DNA from: Nematostella vectensis
Lineage: Eukaryota > Cnidaria > Anthozoa > Actiniaria > Edwardsiidae
Assembly (NCBI RefSeq): GCF_932526225.1
Contig: NC_064038.1
Coordinates: 7,501,070-7,565,069 of the forward strand
DNA: 64,000 nt
Reading direction: 5' to 3'
The notes below the pieces were generated by a model, which worked only from the letters and a program-made list of their open reading frames with translations, did not search any database and was not told where the DNA came from. A program made the position numbers and the translations under genes. Every line of letters starts with the position of its first letter. Position 1 is the stretch's first letter. Positions 26,898-37,400 of this stretch are shown piece after piece.

Positions 26898-28200
26898 TAG
26901 CCTGGGCTGCAGCCCCCCGCCCTCACCCCTCCCACCATTTCTTGGGGATGTGATATCCCCCACCCTTCCTGCCTACATATCTTGGTGATGTCCAACCCGC
27001 TCTATTTCTGCATATCTTGGGAATGTCAACCCCTCTCCCTTTCTGCGGGGCTTGGAGTTGCCTCCCTCATACATGGCTTGGTCACGCAGGTTTATCCAAC
27101 ACATACAAAACAAATATGATATTTGGAGCGCAAAGCTTCCATGAGAGCAGTGACGTCCCTCTTAAGGAGATATAAAGATTTTTATTTGAGATGAAAAAGA
27201 CACCATTGATGATAAATATAATATCATCAAGATTATTGGTTTTAATTTCTAAAAGGTTTGACTTATGTTATCAAAAACCAATGATGTACATTGAAAATAT
27301 CCAATTCCAGATCCTCGAACAAGCGTACTGTTTTACTGACAACTCTAAAGAATTGCGATCAACCACTCCTTAGTATGTTTATCATGAAAAATATAACCCG
27401 GTTTATTTGCAAGAAAACTATAAAATATCAATCTACGAATAAAGTCTGATAAGTTTTTGACAATATTTGTTTGAAAATATCTTAGTTACTCGTTTAGATT
27501 AGCCGATGGAAATGTATGCTCTGAATGACTCGGAACTGAGCGGGAGCATAAAATTCCGAAGTCGCCGCTATGTTCGTGTATTTGGTTTGTTGATAAGATC
27601 AAATGCACAAATGCTATATATCCCCCGCACGGATGCATAAAGAGGGTAGGACTTCTGTAAAATAAAAAATAAAAAGAAACGTCATCTTTTTACAAATACA
27701 TCGGGGGGGAGGATCATTTAAAGCGAATTAAAAAAGAGAACACTTTTTGAACGTGTAATTTTAAGACCGCAAGGCACCTGATGGAAATGGCCGCATTGGT
27801 ACTTTGCTAGGAAGACAACAGCAAATTGGGTGTGATAGAAGGAATTTTTAACCCTAAGAGATAGCAGAATCGGAAAAACCGTTAAACACCCCATAAGGAA
27901 TAGCAGTTGCTCGAAATATTATACCCTAAAAGATCACACCCGTATACTTTCCTGGAGACGAGAGTCGCCCCCACCCTACCCCCGGACTTACAACATGATC
28001 TTGAGATAACTAGGGCTGAAACGCCCCCCTTTTTATCGATGCTCTACATGGAGCGGCTTGTCCTTTTTGCGGTCCGACATTGCAAATTGTCTGGACCACT
28101 AGGGCAAACCCCGTCCGTACCGCGGTTTTATAGTTTTTGATAAGGCCAAACAGTATCCAAAGCTATATCCTAAAGTCCTCTTTTAATCTATATCAGTGAT
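26898..28200. other. Non-coding region with short cytosine-rich repeats
   Basis: At 26,915-27,070 there are three or four degenerate units around CATATCTTGGTGATGTC with C-rich ends. The remainder is AT-rich with no recognised exon. It is 3' flanking DNA of the SLC22 gene. Confidence 0.5.
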
Positions 28201-28237
28201 TATACTAGATATATTTACTTGCATGTGCTTTTTGCCC

Positions 28238-29446
28238 TCAAAGCGCAGTGTTTGTAATCATGCTTTCACCCTTTTCAAGCTCTATCATAACAGGTTCGTC
28301 GGGTATCCTGTGTCGCGCGCGGCAAGGAAGACTGTAATCTTCCTTGACCGTCTCCACTTCTTCGATGGTCTGCGGTAGCGTGATGTACCGAGTCTCCGGT
28401 AACCATAGCGACAATATCCCAGCAATCACCGCGCTCACTCCAAATATGGTGACGGGAAGAGTAAGACTGACTCCGGGAAGCTGGGACTACAAAGAAAACA
28501 AAACAAAGGGTTATAGAGGCTATAGGCTATCACTTATAAACGAAGCTAGCACTATTTAGGAGATGTAACATTGTTGAACAGACATCTGACATGACCCGAG
28601 CGAGGTTTGACATTTTTGTACCACATCATTGTGCCAACATTATTCACCGACATCATTGTACCGACATCATTCACCGACATCATTGTACCGACATCATTGT
28701 ACCGACATCATTCACCGACATTATTCACCGACATCATTGTACCGACATCATTCACCGACATCATTGTACCGACATCATTCACCGACATCATTCACCGAGA
28801 TCATTGTACCGACATCATTCACCGACATCATTGTACCGACACTAACCGTCATGACGATGTAGGGTGCGAGGATTCCACCCAGACGAGCGCTCATCGAGCC
28901 GGCGCCTATCCCGGTATTCCTATCATAGATGGATTTTTCATCAATGGACATCAGGAGAACATGACCGTATGACCGTACACACATCTCATCGGTGTCCACA
29001 GGAGAACATAAATGGGCACCGATGGAGTACATGAAATATGGGCACGGCCATAAGGTCATGAGGGCTGGAACTTCACAAACTCTCAGTTTGATTGAAGCTA
29101 TGCAACAAGGATAGTCTTCGAGTTAAAAATCTTGGACTCTTGGACGCACTTGGAGTCTGAGTAGTAATCGTTTGATTACACCTTATTTTGTTATGTTTTT
29201 AAAGCAGTAAATTCTATATCCGAACCTGCTGAAAAAACCGTGTAAAACAATCCTTGTGACGGTTTCAGTATTGTAAGTAAGTAAGTATTGTAAGTAAAAC
29301 GGTGTTAAAACGTCGACTTCTGTTTTGGCCGTCTTCCCTCTACTTCCTAGTCTACTTAGCAGCCGTTTTTAGTGTCACGCACAAGCTTGTGGGGAAGGCT
29401 AGACGTGCGTGACACTCCTGAGCAGACTATCTACTTCCCGATTTTC

Positions 29447-29480
<34 letters not shown>

Positions 29481-32400
29481 ACCTTCCTTATTGCCCGACC
29501 GAAATTTAAGGAGGACATGGACATGCAATCGAGATGAAATCGTTTCAGTCAAACCATACAAAAGGGCACTAAGAGATCACGTGACGTTTGGGTGGCAAAT
29601 TCAAAACAAAATGATAAAACAAAATAAACAGAAATGACTGCGCCCGTCACACCAAAGAACGACGAAGAAATAAAATCTTTAAATGAAATATAACCCTTTC
29701 TAAAGAAAAAAATTTGTAAGCGCTGAATAAGTTGTTTTTCTTTTGCTGGTATTTTGCTGTTAAAAGGCTGAGCGCGCGCTAGTTTGCCACCCAAACAGTC
29801 ACGTGATCTCTTAGCGCAAGTCCCCTATTACTCAAGAGTTTCGTTACCTTAGTATTATAAGGCAGAGTTTCGTTACCTTAGTATTATAAGGCAGAGTTTC
29901 GTCACCTTAGTATTATAAGGCAGAGTTTCGTTACCTTAGTATTATAAGGCAGAGTTTCGTTACCTTAGTATTATAAGGTAGAGTTTCGTTACCTGAGTAT
30001 TATAAGGCAGAGTTTCGTTACCTTAGTATTATAAGGCAGAGTTTTGGTACCTTAGTACTTTATGGTGTGTTTCGTTACCTTAGTATTATAAGGCAGAGTT
30101 TCGTTACCTTAGTAATTTATGGTGAGTTTCGTTACCTTAGTATAATGTAAGGTAGAGTTTCGTTACTGAGTATTGTAGAGTAGAGTTTTGTTACCTTAGT
30201 ATTGTAAGAAAGAGTTTCGTTACCTTAGAATTGCTGGGTAGACTTTCGTTACCTTAGTATTATAAGGAGAGTTTTGTTACCCTAGTATTTTAAGAAGGAG
30301 TTTCGTTACCTTATTAATGTTGGGTAGAGTTTCGTTATCTTAATATTATAAGGTAAAGTTTGTGTTACCTTAGTATTGTAAGGTAGAGTTTCGTTACCTT
30401 AGTATTATAAGGTAGAGTTCGTTAACTTAGGATTATAAGGTAGAGTTTCGTTACCTTTGAATTGCTGGGTAGAATTTCGTTACCTTAGTATTGTAAGGTA
30501 GAGTTTCGTTACCTTATTATTGTTGGGTAGATTTTCGTTACCTTAGTATTGTAAGGTAGAGTTTCGTTACCTTATTATTATAAGGTAGAGTTCGTTAACT
30601 TAGGATTATAAGGTAGAGTTTCGTTACCTTTGAATTGCTGGGTAGAATTTCGTTACCTTAGTATTGTAAGGTAGAGTTTCGTTACCTTATTATTGTTGGG
30701 TAGATTTTCGTTGCCTTATTATTGTAAGGTAGAGTTTCGTTACCTTAGTATCTTAAGAGAGAGTTTCGTTACCTTAGTTAGTATTGTAAGGTAAAGTTTC
30801 GTTACCTTAGTGTAGCGTTTCGTTACCTTAGTATTGTTGGGTAGCGTTTCGTTACCTTAGTATTGTTGGGTAGAGTTCCGAGGTGAACAGATAGATGTTG
30901 GAGAATTCTGTGGTGATCAGAGTCTTGCCGATGATCGCCAGAACCGTCGCACCAACAGGATAGGCTAGGACAAAGAAACAAGGGTTTTGAAATCATTTAT
31001 TAACCTGTTAACCTTGCTTTACAAAATTTGGGTTATTGAACAGTTTAAAAATTTTACCTTATGGTCAGCTTAGTTTTCTTTGGATTATCTAGAAGTGTGT
31101 GTTTTATGTTTCATGCTCAGAAGAATACGCTTCAACAATAAGTGACCTACCTTTGGCACCCTCTACCCGTAAGCATCTACCTTTGGTATCCCTCCCTTCC
31201 CGGAAGCACCTAACATGGGTAATCCCCCTTCCTATAAGCACCTTCTTTTGGTAACCCCTCCTGACTTCCCATAAGCAGTTACCTTTGGTACCCCTCCTAA
31301 CTTCCAATAAGCAGCTACCTTTGGTACATCCCCCTTCTCGTGGAAGCACGGGTGGCCTAGTGTGTTAGCGCGTAGGCCTCTCACCACTGTGGCCCAGGTT
31401 CGAATCCTGGCCCAAACTGGGCATTTTTTCCAAGTTCCTGCCTTGATTCGAATTTGTGTCACAAGTGAGTTGAAGGTTTCTCCGGTGTTTCCAGTCTTCT
31501 CAAATAAGGACAATAAAACGGAGGTCCCGTCTTTTCAAGTGGTACTACACTAACCTGAACCGAAGAGACGTTAAAGAGCCACTGGAAACGCAATAAACTC
31601 TCTGGCAGTGACCACCCCCAGTGACAGTGCTTACAATGCTTACGAGGGCCATATGTTAGAAAACTGTGAATTCGGTTAATATGCTACCCTCGATAAACAA
31701 GGATTCTTGTATTGTAATGTATTACCTACCCTTGGTACACCACTCGCCCCCCACTTCACGTTATGACCTACCTTTGGTACACCCTCTCCCTGTAAGCAAG
31801 TGCTTACCTTTAAAGACAGCAAGGATGAGAAGGCTTGCCGCTCCTGCCGATAACATATAGGAGCTGTAAGGGAAACGCCTACCGTATCTGTAGAAATGAA
31901 ATTAAAATGTCAAGTTAGGATGTACTGCTTGGTTAACGTTACTGCTTGTTTAGCGTTTTTAAAGTATAACCAAACCTTGCTACCTGTGCATCAGGAACCA
32001 GCAGAAGAAAAGGTGTGGAATGTAGATGCTGTTCATGATGACGAAGTTGACATACACATTCCCTGCGAGGCTTGTCACGTACAGATAGAAACCAAAGTGG
32101 ACGAGAGCCACGACAAACCTACAGAACAAGGACAATAATATACAACAATTCCGACCATATGACACTTAGGACAACAATGCCACCGGTAAAACACTACAAA
32201 CCTACATATCAAAACCTACATATCAAGGACAACCAAAGACAAAAACACCGACCATATAAACCTACATAACAAGGGCAATTATATACACAACAATGCCGAC
32301 TAATAAACCGACACGGCGAACCTATACGGCAATGAGAGCTTTATAAGGGAGACAGACAGACATACTAAAAGACGGACGAACAGACGAGGCGACGGACAAA

Positions 32401-35400
32401 CGGACATCGACCATGAAATTACCAATTAAAGGCCAAGATCAGAGTCCTTTTGCGCAGTTTGCGGGTCCTCAGGAGGTCGAGGACCGAAGTTCGTTTAGCA
32501 TGCTGCTCCCGTTCTATTTGATCCCGCCGGATGTCTTTGATGACCTCTTTCAGTGCCGCAAGGTCAACAGAGTCAGATCCTGACCGAGACCCATAACGAG
32601 AAAGGACCTGAAGTGCCTCATCCAACCTGTTATTGGCAATGAGCCATCTCGCAGACTCGGGGAAAACTCTGCAATGAAAAGTATATTAAGGAAGGCCAAT
32701 CAAGCCGCCATTACACGCTTCAGCACAATACTGACTCACTCAAAGAACCAATTACCATCGGCTTATTCCAGCAAGTGACTGAGATGAATAAAATATCGTT
32801 TTTTAAGTATTAAACTTCGGTCGTTGGTGGCTACTTTGAAGTTTTCTTGAAAATAAAAAGAGTTGTTGATCGACATTCTTTAAGCAATAAGGAGGGCTTG
32901 GTTGAATGGATGTCTCTAGCAACGCTTCAAAGCTTTAGTTACTTCTCAACCAATTTTTCTTTTTGTAGACCTTCCTTCACAGTTACCTTTTTCTTTATGA
33001 ATTTTAGATCGAACAAGGCAGGGAAGATTCCTGGGAGACTCAAGCATGGAAAATAGTTGAGGTTTGAACTCATCGCTGTCAGTAACAGAGTCACGGGTAG
33101 TAAGAGCATTAAAATCTAATAGCCACTTTGTGGGCCAGACATAAATTTTTGTGCCACGTGTGTCAATGTGAGTCCAAGCAAGGTGCTAACAAAAAGAAGG
33201 TAATTTCTTATTACAGGTCCTTTTTCCTCATATCAAGAAAATTTAGCCCAAAATTGTCGTTTTTGCCAAACGCGGTCACTTCCATATAAGAAAACTAATA
33301 TATTCCTTATTTGGAAAAACTGCATGGTTTTTGTCATTTTGAACGTTGCCGTACCGCAGGTACTTCGTAAACATTATGACTTGTAATCAGAAGACTAAAA
33401 CAGTGACTGTGACCATCTTTGGCCAATGGAGAAAGTATCTGAAAAGAAACTAAGAGGTACCAGTCCCTCAAAACGACAACGTTTTCTTCATATGCTGTGA
33501 TACCTATGACTGCGCAACCCCCCCCCCCCCCCCCCCTCCCCAAGCAACTTCTGAATAAGCACCTGGGAACTTAGTTGCCCCTGAGTAGCCAGGCCTCTTG
33601 GTTAAGGACACCAGTATCAAGACACCAGTATAGTGCCCCCTCCCCTCCCCCCACCTCCAGTCCTCTTAGTTACGGACACCACGAAGGAAAGCAAGATTCT
33701 CTGGTAATGTGACAAGTAATAATATTCAGCCGGAGATTGCAAGTCTCATTTCTTCTGCTTTTAGAATCACTTATACTTACTTCCAAGTCAGGAAGAAAAA
33801 CGCGGGTAGAAGACAGCACGTCATATTCAAGTAGCGCCAGTCCCTTACAAAGTACCCTATCAGGGCCGTCAGACAGTAGCCTGGGGAGTAGAACACGTGA
33901 CTAATCTGCCCGCCCATGGTCCGATACTGTGGACCGATCAGCTCGATCATGTAGATATAAGAAGATAGCATGAAGGAGGCGAGGGAGAAGCCGATGCAGA
34001 AACGAAGTAGACCAAGCAGGGACAGGCAGTCAGCAAAAGAAGCGGCTACTCCTGATATCACCTGAAAGCAAAAACCAGTTCAAAGATAAAAGAAATGTCA
34101 ATCATGATGTAGCAATGAGCCAATCTAAATAAATCATTATCTGCATCTGTTTTTTGTATATCTTTCGTGGTTAGAGCAAAATCGTTACTCACTACTAGAT
34201 GAATATTAGATACATTATTTCACTCACCAAAATTCCACAACTGAGAAACATACACAATCGCCGTCCGAAAGCGTCCGAAATCAGACCACCCAGTAGCGAG
34301 CCGACTGCCATACCAGAGAAAAAACAGGACTGGAGGGATGCAGCAATATGGGCACGATCACAAATTAGATTCCACTAAAATAAAAATAATAATAATAATG
34401 ATGTAATGATGATGATGATAATTATGCTGATGATGATGATGGCACGCAGCGTTCAGTAAGCAAGAGATACACAATATGGCTCTGCACAGTGGATTAGCAC
34501 AGGACAGACGCACGAAAAATTATCTATTTGTTTAGCTATTGGTTGTGCTAATATCTCCATTAAACATCAATTTATTACGACCATAGCATAAGCCTTAATT
34601 CAGAGCTTTAGCAGGCCTCGACATATTCGAGTTGGGACAAGATGCAGAAACATTAAGAAAAAATAAAGGGCGTCGTGCCACGCCTCTTTGAACATATGGG
34701 GGAGGGGTGTTGGGGGCACGTGCTCCCAATGCCCCACCTCCTGTAGCCTGCTTGCAGGCGGTACTCGGTTATCATCGCGGAAAACCCTCTACGTTCGATG
34801 ATCGGGCGCCATATTGTATTCTAAGCCGCACGGTTCCTTGGGGCGCCGCACGGTTCCTGGGGGCGAGCGCAAAAACGGACGCAGGCCAGGGGGGAAAGGA
34901 GAGGGAAGAGGGGAAAAAACCCCTTCCCTCTTCTTTCCCCCCTACCCTGCGTCGGTTTTTGCGCTCGCCCCCAGGAACCATGCGGCTTAGAATAAAATAT
35001 GGCGCCCGATCATCGAACGGAGAGGGTTTCCCGCGATGATAACCGAGTACCGGCGCCCGATCATCGAACGGAGAGGGATTTCCGCGATGATAACCGAGTA
35101 CCGCCTACAAGCAGGCTACACCTCCTGCTACGACCCTGTTATTGGTCTGAGATTACAAGAAGCACACTTACCTCTGTCGCAACTGAGGTAAACTGTTCTT
35201 TGCTGAACTCGTAACTTGTACAGTTCTCACAGCACTTACGCACAGGGCAAGTCGCATTACTTGTGGTGCAACTGAAAGAGGGTGTGCCCATGGCAAACAC
35301 TAGCAGACCAAACTGGGTCCCAAGAGTGATATTCAGAATTCCACAACAAAAGAACAGCAGCTTCTGGCAGCGACCGAAGGAAGCAATTTTAAGGAATACA

Positions 35401-35462
35401 TCGTCATAGACAGCAAAGCGTTTTATGGCCTCAGTATCTGATTCTTCTGGCGAAGATGGCAT
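28238..35462 (-). CDS. SLC22-family organic ion transporter, nine exons
   Basis: Exons (minus strand, in order): 35462-35172, 34374-34228, 34061-33781, 32668-32423, 32118-31984, 31887-31808, 30964-30856, 28919-28847 and 28486-28238. All junctions are AG/GT and all phases agree. The coding total is 1,611 bases (536 residues), normal for SLC22 proteins of the major facilitator superfamily. Family features are a first helix (LLFFCCGILNITLGTQFGLL) with a cysteine-bearing outer loop, WNLICDRA, GGLISDAFGRR, PESARWL before the cytoplasmic loop, YGRRFP, ITTEFSNIYLFTSELYPT, RNTGIGAGSMSARLGGILAP and LPETRYITLPQTIEE. It should carry organic cations, anions or carnitine across the plasma membrane; the substrate cannot be told. 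Introns 6, 7 and 8 carry minisatellites beginning at the splice donor. Confidence 0.9.
28630..28846. repeat. Minisatellite of 13/14-bp CATCATTNNACCGA units in SLC22 intron 8
   Basis: Alternating CATCATTCACCGA and CATCATTGTACCGA units fill the intron up to the donor of exon 8 (GTTAGT, 28,846-28,841). The HHCTD-type open frames are repeat by-products. Confidence 0.9.
29446..29478. repeat. Poly-A tract
   Basis: About 30 adenines in SLC22 intron 7, near a pair of inverted AGTGTCACGCAC/GTGCGTGACACT words at 29,370-29,416. Confidence 0.8.
29569..29814. mobile_element. MITE-like element with 31-bp inverted ends
   Basis: The ends CTAAGAGATCACGTGAC...TTTGGGTGGCAAA and their inverted partner at 29,783-29,814 (TTTGCCACCCAAAC, then GTCACGTGATCTCTTAG) match almost perfectly. 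The interior of about 185 bp is AT-rich and non-coding. It lies in SLC22 intron 7. Confidence 0.75.
29833..30890. repeat. 29-bp minisatellite overlapping the exon 7 splice donor of SLC22
   Basis: About 36 copies carrying TTTCGTTACCTTAGTATT, with GTTGGGTAGAG or ATAAGGCAGAG following. Read in the gene's sense, each unit is CTCTACCCAACAATACTAAG then GTAACGAAAC, that is the last 20 bases of exon 7 plus its donor. Copies nearest the exon are most like it. Confidence 0.92.
31133..31345. repeat. Degenerate 30-37-bp minisatellite (CTACCTTTGGTA...TAAGCA)
   Basis: About six units in SLC22 intron 6. Two further copies at 31,722-31,808 run into the donor of exon 6. On the gene's strand the units read CAAAGGTAGNTGCTTA, matching the donor region AAAGGTAAGCACTTGCTTAC. 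Confidence 0.75.
31346..31540 (+). mobile_element. tRNA-derived SINE candidate
   Basis: An A box (TGGCCTAGTGTGTTAGCGC from 31353) and a B box (GGTTCGAATCC at 31,397-31,407) are 44 bases apart, exactly tRNA spacing, with a CCAGG/CCTGG T stem. The acceptor and anticodon stems do not pair properly, so this is a SINE head and not a tRNA gene. The right limit is uncertain. Confidence 0.6.
34381..34442. repeat. AAT/GAT microsatellite in SLC22 intron 1
   Basis: Triplet runs of AAT then GAT directly upstream of the exon 2 acceptor (34,376-34,375). Confidence 0.8.
34742..35120. mobile_element. Fold-back transposon with arms of about 160 bp
   Basis: TGTAGCCTGCTTGCAGGCGG at the left is mirrored by CCGCCTACAAGCAGGCTACA at the right, and pairing continues inward to a central GGGG/CCCC turn near 34,915-34,925. 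The right arm has an internal direct duplication (35,002-35,048 and 35,054-35,101). CCTCC on both flanks may be the target duplication. It lies in SLC22 intron 1. Confidence 0.85.
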
Positions 35463-35592
35463 TGTTTTCTGTTTCAAAAGAATTAGAAGTGAAAGTGCTT
35501 TATTATATATTTTATTTTCAACTGATCCGAGCTTTTACTAAAAAGAACGACAGAGGTGATACCCTGGAAACTAGAAGCTTTATTATTAGCGC

Positions 35593-35995
35593 TCTTCGTG
35601 TCAGGCACGCCTTTTGCTCGACAATAACAGCTGTCACGCACGCCTTCTGTGTGACACTTAGAGCTGTCACGCACGCCTTCTGTGTGACACTTAGAGCTGT
35701 CACGCACGCCTTCTGTGTGACACTTAGAGCTGTCACGCACGCCTTCTGTGTGACACTTAGAGCTGTCACGCACGCCTTTTGCTCGACAATAACAGCTGTC
35801 ACGCACGCCTTCTGTGTGACACTTAGAGCTGTCACGCACGCCTTCTGTGTGACACTTAGAGCTGTCACGCACGCCTTCTGTGTGACACTAAGAGCTGTCA
35901 CGCACGCCTTCTGTGTGACACTTAGAGCTGTCACGCACGCCTTCTGTGTGACACTTAGAGCTGTCACGCATGCCTTCTGTGTGACACTAAGAGAG
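35593..35995. repeat. 33-bp minisatellite upstream of the SLC22 gene
   Basis: About twelve copies of AGCTGTCACGCACGCCTTCT followed by GTGTGACACTTAG; two units carry a GCTCGACAATAAC variant. Because 33 is a multiple of three, frames stay open on both strands (RAVTHAFCVTL-type peptides), but nothing else suggests coding. Confidence 0.93.
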
Positions 35996-37400
35996 GCTGC
36001 TAAGCAGACTAATTGGGGAAGGGTACAGAGGACTTTATGTACACAGGGTACTGAAGACGGTTGGGGCGGATCCTTACCAAAGATTATTCCCCTAACTTCA
36101 ATTTGCGTGAGCAGCCCTCACGGCCGCCATCTTGGATTACTCACGCAATTTTCCTCCCCCTCCCCCTGCGCAGCGCATCAAAGATGGCGTCCGTGATATG
36201 CGAACTCCGTGTTTTCGGGGTTTTCGTGCCGGAAAAACTATCAAAGCCTACAGATAGGCTAATTTAGTATTTGCAATGCAAATAGCGCGAAAATAAACGT
36301 AGCGCAAAGGAAAAACTCCCAAGTTTTCCAACCCCGTCCCTATGGTCTTCTGGGTAATTTTCATTAAACGCTCTATTGAAAATTACCCAAAAGACACTCT
36401 GGGGATGAGGTTGCAAGTTTTCGAGACTGTCATCACACAGGGAGGTCACCCCTACCGTGGGTACCAGAGTCTCGAGCTTCGTTCGTCCATCGCCTAGCAG
36501 GGGAAAAGTTTAGGATACAACCCTTGCAAGCATTGTATTTATTTTGAGAGGACATCAAAATCTGGGAAGAGCATGGAGTGTGATAAATATAAACGCTTCA
36601 ACGGATGGACTCAAATTACAGGAGTAATTTGTTTATTTGGCGCCAAAAAGTTTTAGCGTATACATTCGCGCGATCAATAGTGACTGTAGTGAAAATTACA
36701 AATCTTGATCGATATTGAAAATTCCAGGGACAACTGATTTTACCTCGCTACCAATAAGCGTGTTCATGTGATGAAACTGTGAATTTGTTTACAAGCAAAT
36801 AAATAAAACAATAACAATGGCAGTCTCTACTGAGATATGCCTGCAATAATAATACTAAAAAAATCCGTTTATTAACCCTATTGCAGGTTAAACCTCAATT
36901 ACAGGGCAGTCAGCACAATGAGAGCATATCAAATGATTTCATTAATACTACTGGTAATGATATAAAGTACAGAAATTGTTTATCATATGATTGCAAGCAC
37001 ACATACTTATGTAAACAGAAATCCACTGACCTTATGCTCACGGGGAATGTGGATGGGTTATATAGATACCTCTTGCTCAATCTTTTGGTACGGGTGTCGA
37101 AACATTCAACAGGGTAATGGAACGAAGCTAGTTATGCCAGCATGTTTGTGCAGTCTAGCATTGTTCTAGCAGTTTGTGTATCAGAAAGGTCAGGGGTAAG
37201 CATGGAACGCCTGGGTCTTACTTGTAAATTTATCTTCCGGCATGAGCGCACGTGTGTGCAGACTCGTTTTGGCACCTGGTGGTGTATTCTTTTCGACTTC
37301 CATATTAGGTGTATGTGTTCTCGGCGCATGCGCCGTGTACTAAGCGGATGTTGTGTGTGGTTTCGACGTTCAGTGGGGTTAGAAGAGACAACATGAAGCA
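35996..37400. other. Region between the divergent SLC22 and ELL genes
   Basis: It holds two CpG-rich patches. The first (36,118-36,220) contains inverted GCCATCTTGGA/AAAGATGGCG words typical of animal promoters. The second (37,230-37,400) lies directly upstream of the ELL start. No further exon was recognised. Confidence 0.5.

Noticed and set aside
28591-28972. HHCTD-type plus-strand ORFs
   Set aside because: They arise from the 13/14-bp minisatellite in SLC22 intron 8 and run antisense through exon 8.
31346-31420. Functional tRNA gene
   Set aside because: Promoter boxes and T stem are good, but the acceptor and anticodon stems fail to pair.
35456-36196. 246-codon ORF with RAVTHAFCVTL repeats
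   Set aside because: Product of the 33-bp unit, which preserves any frame. It overlaps the SLC22 start on the other strand.
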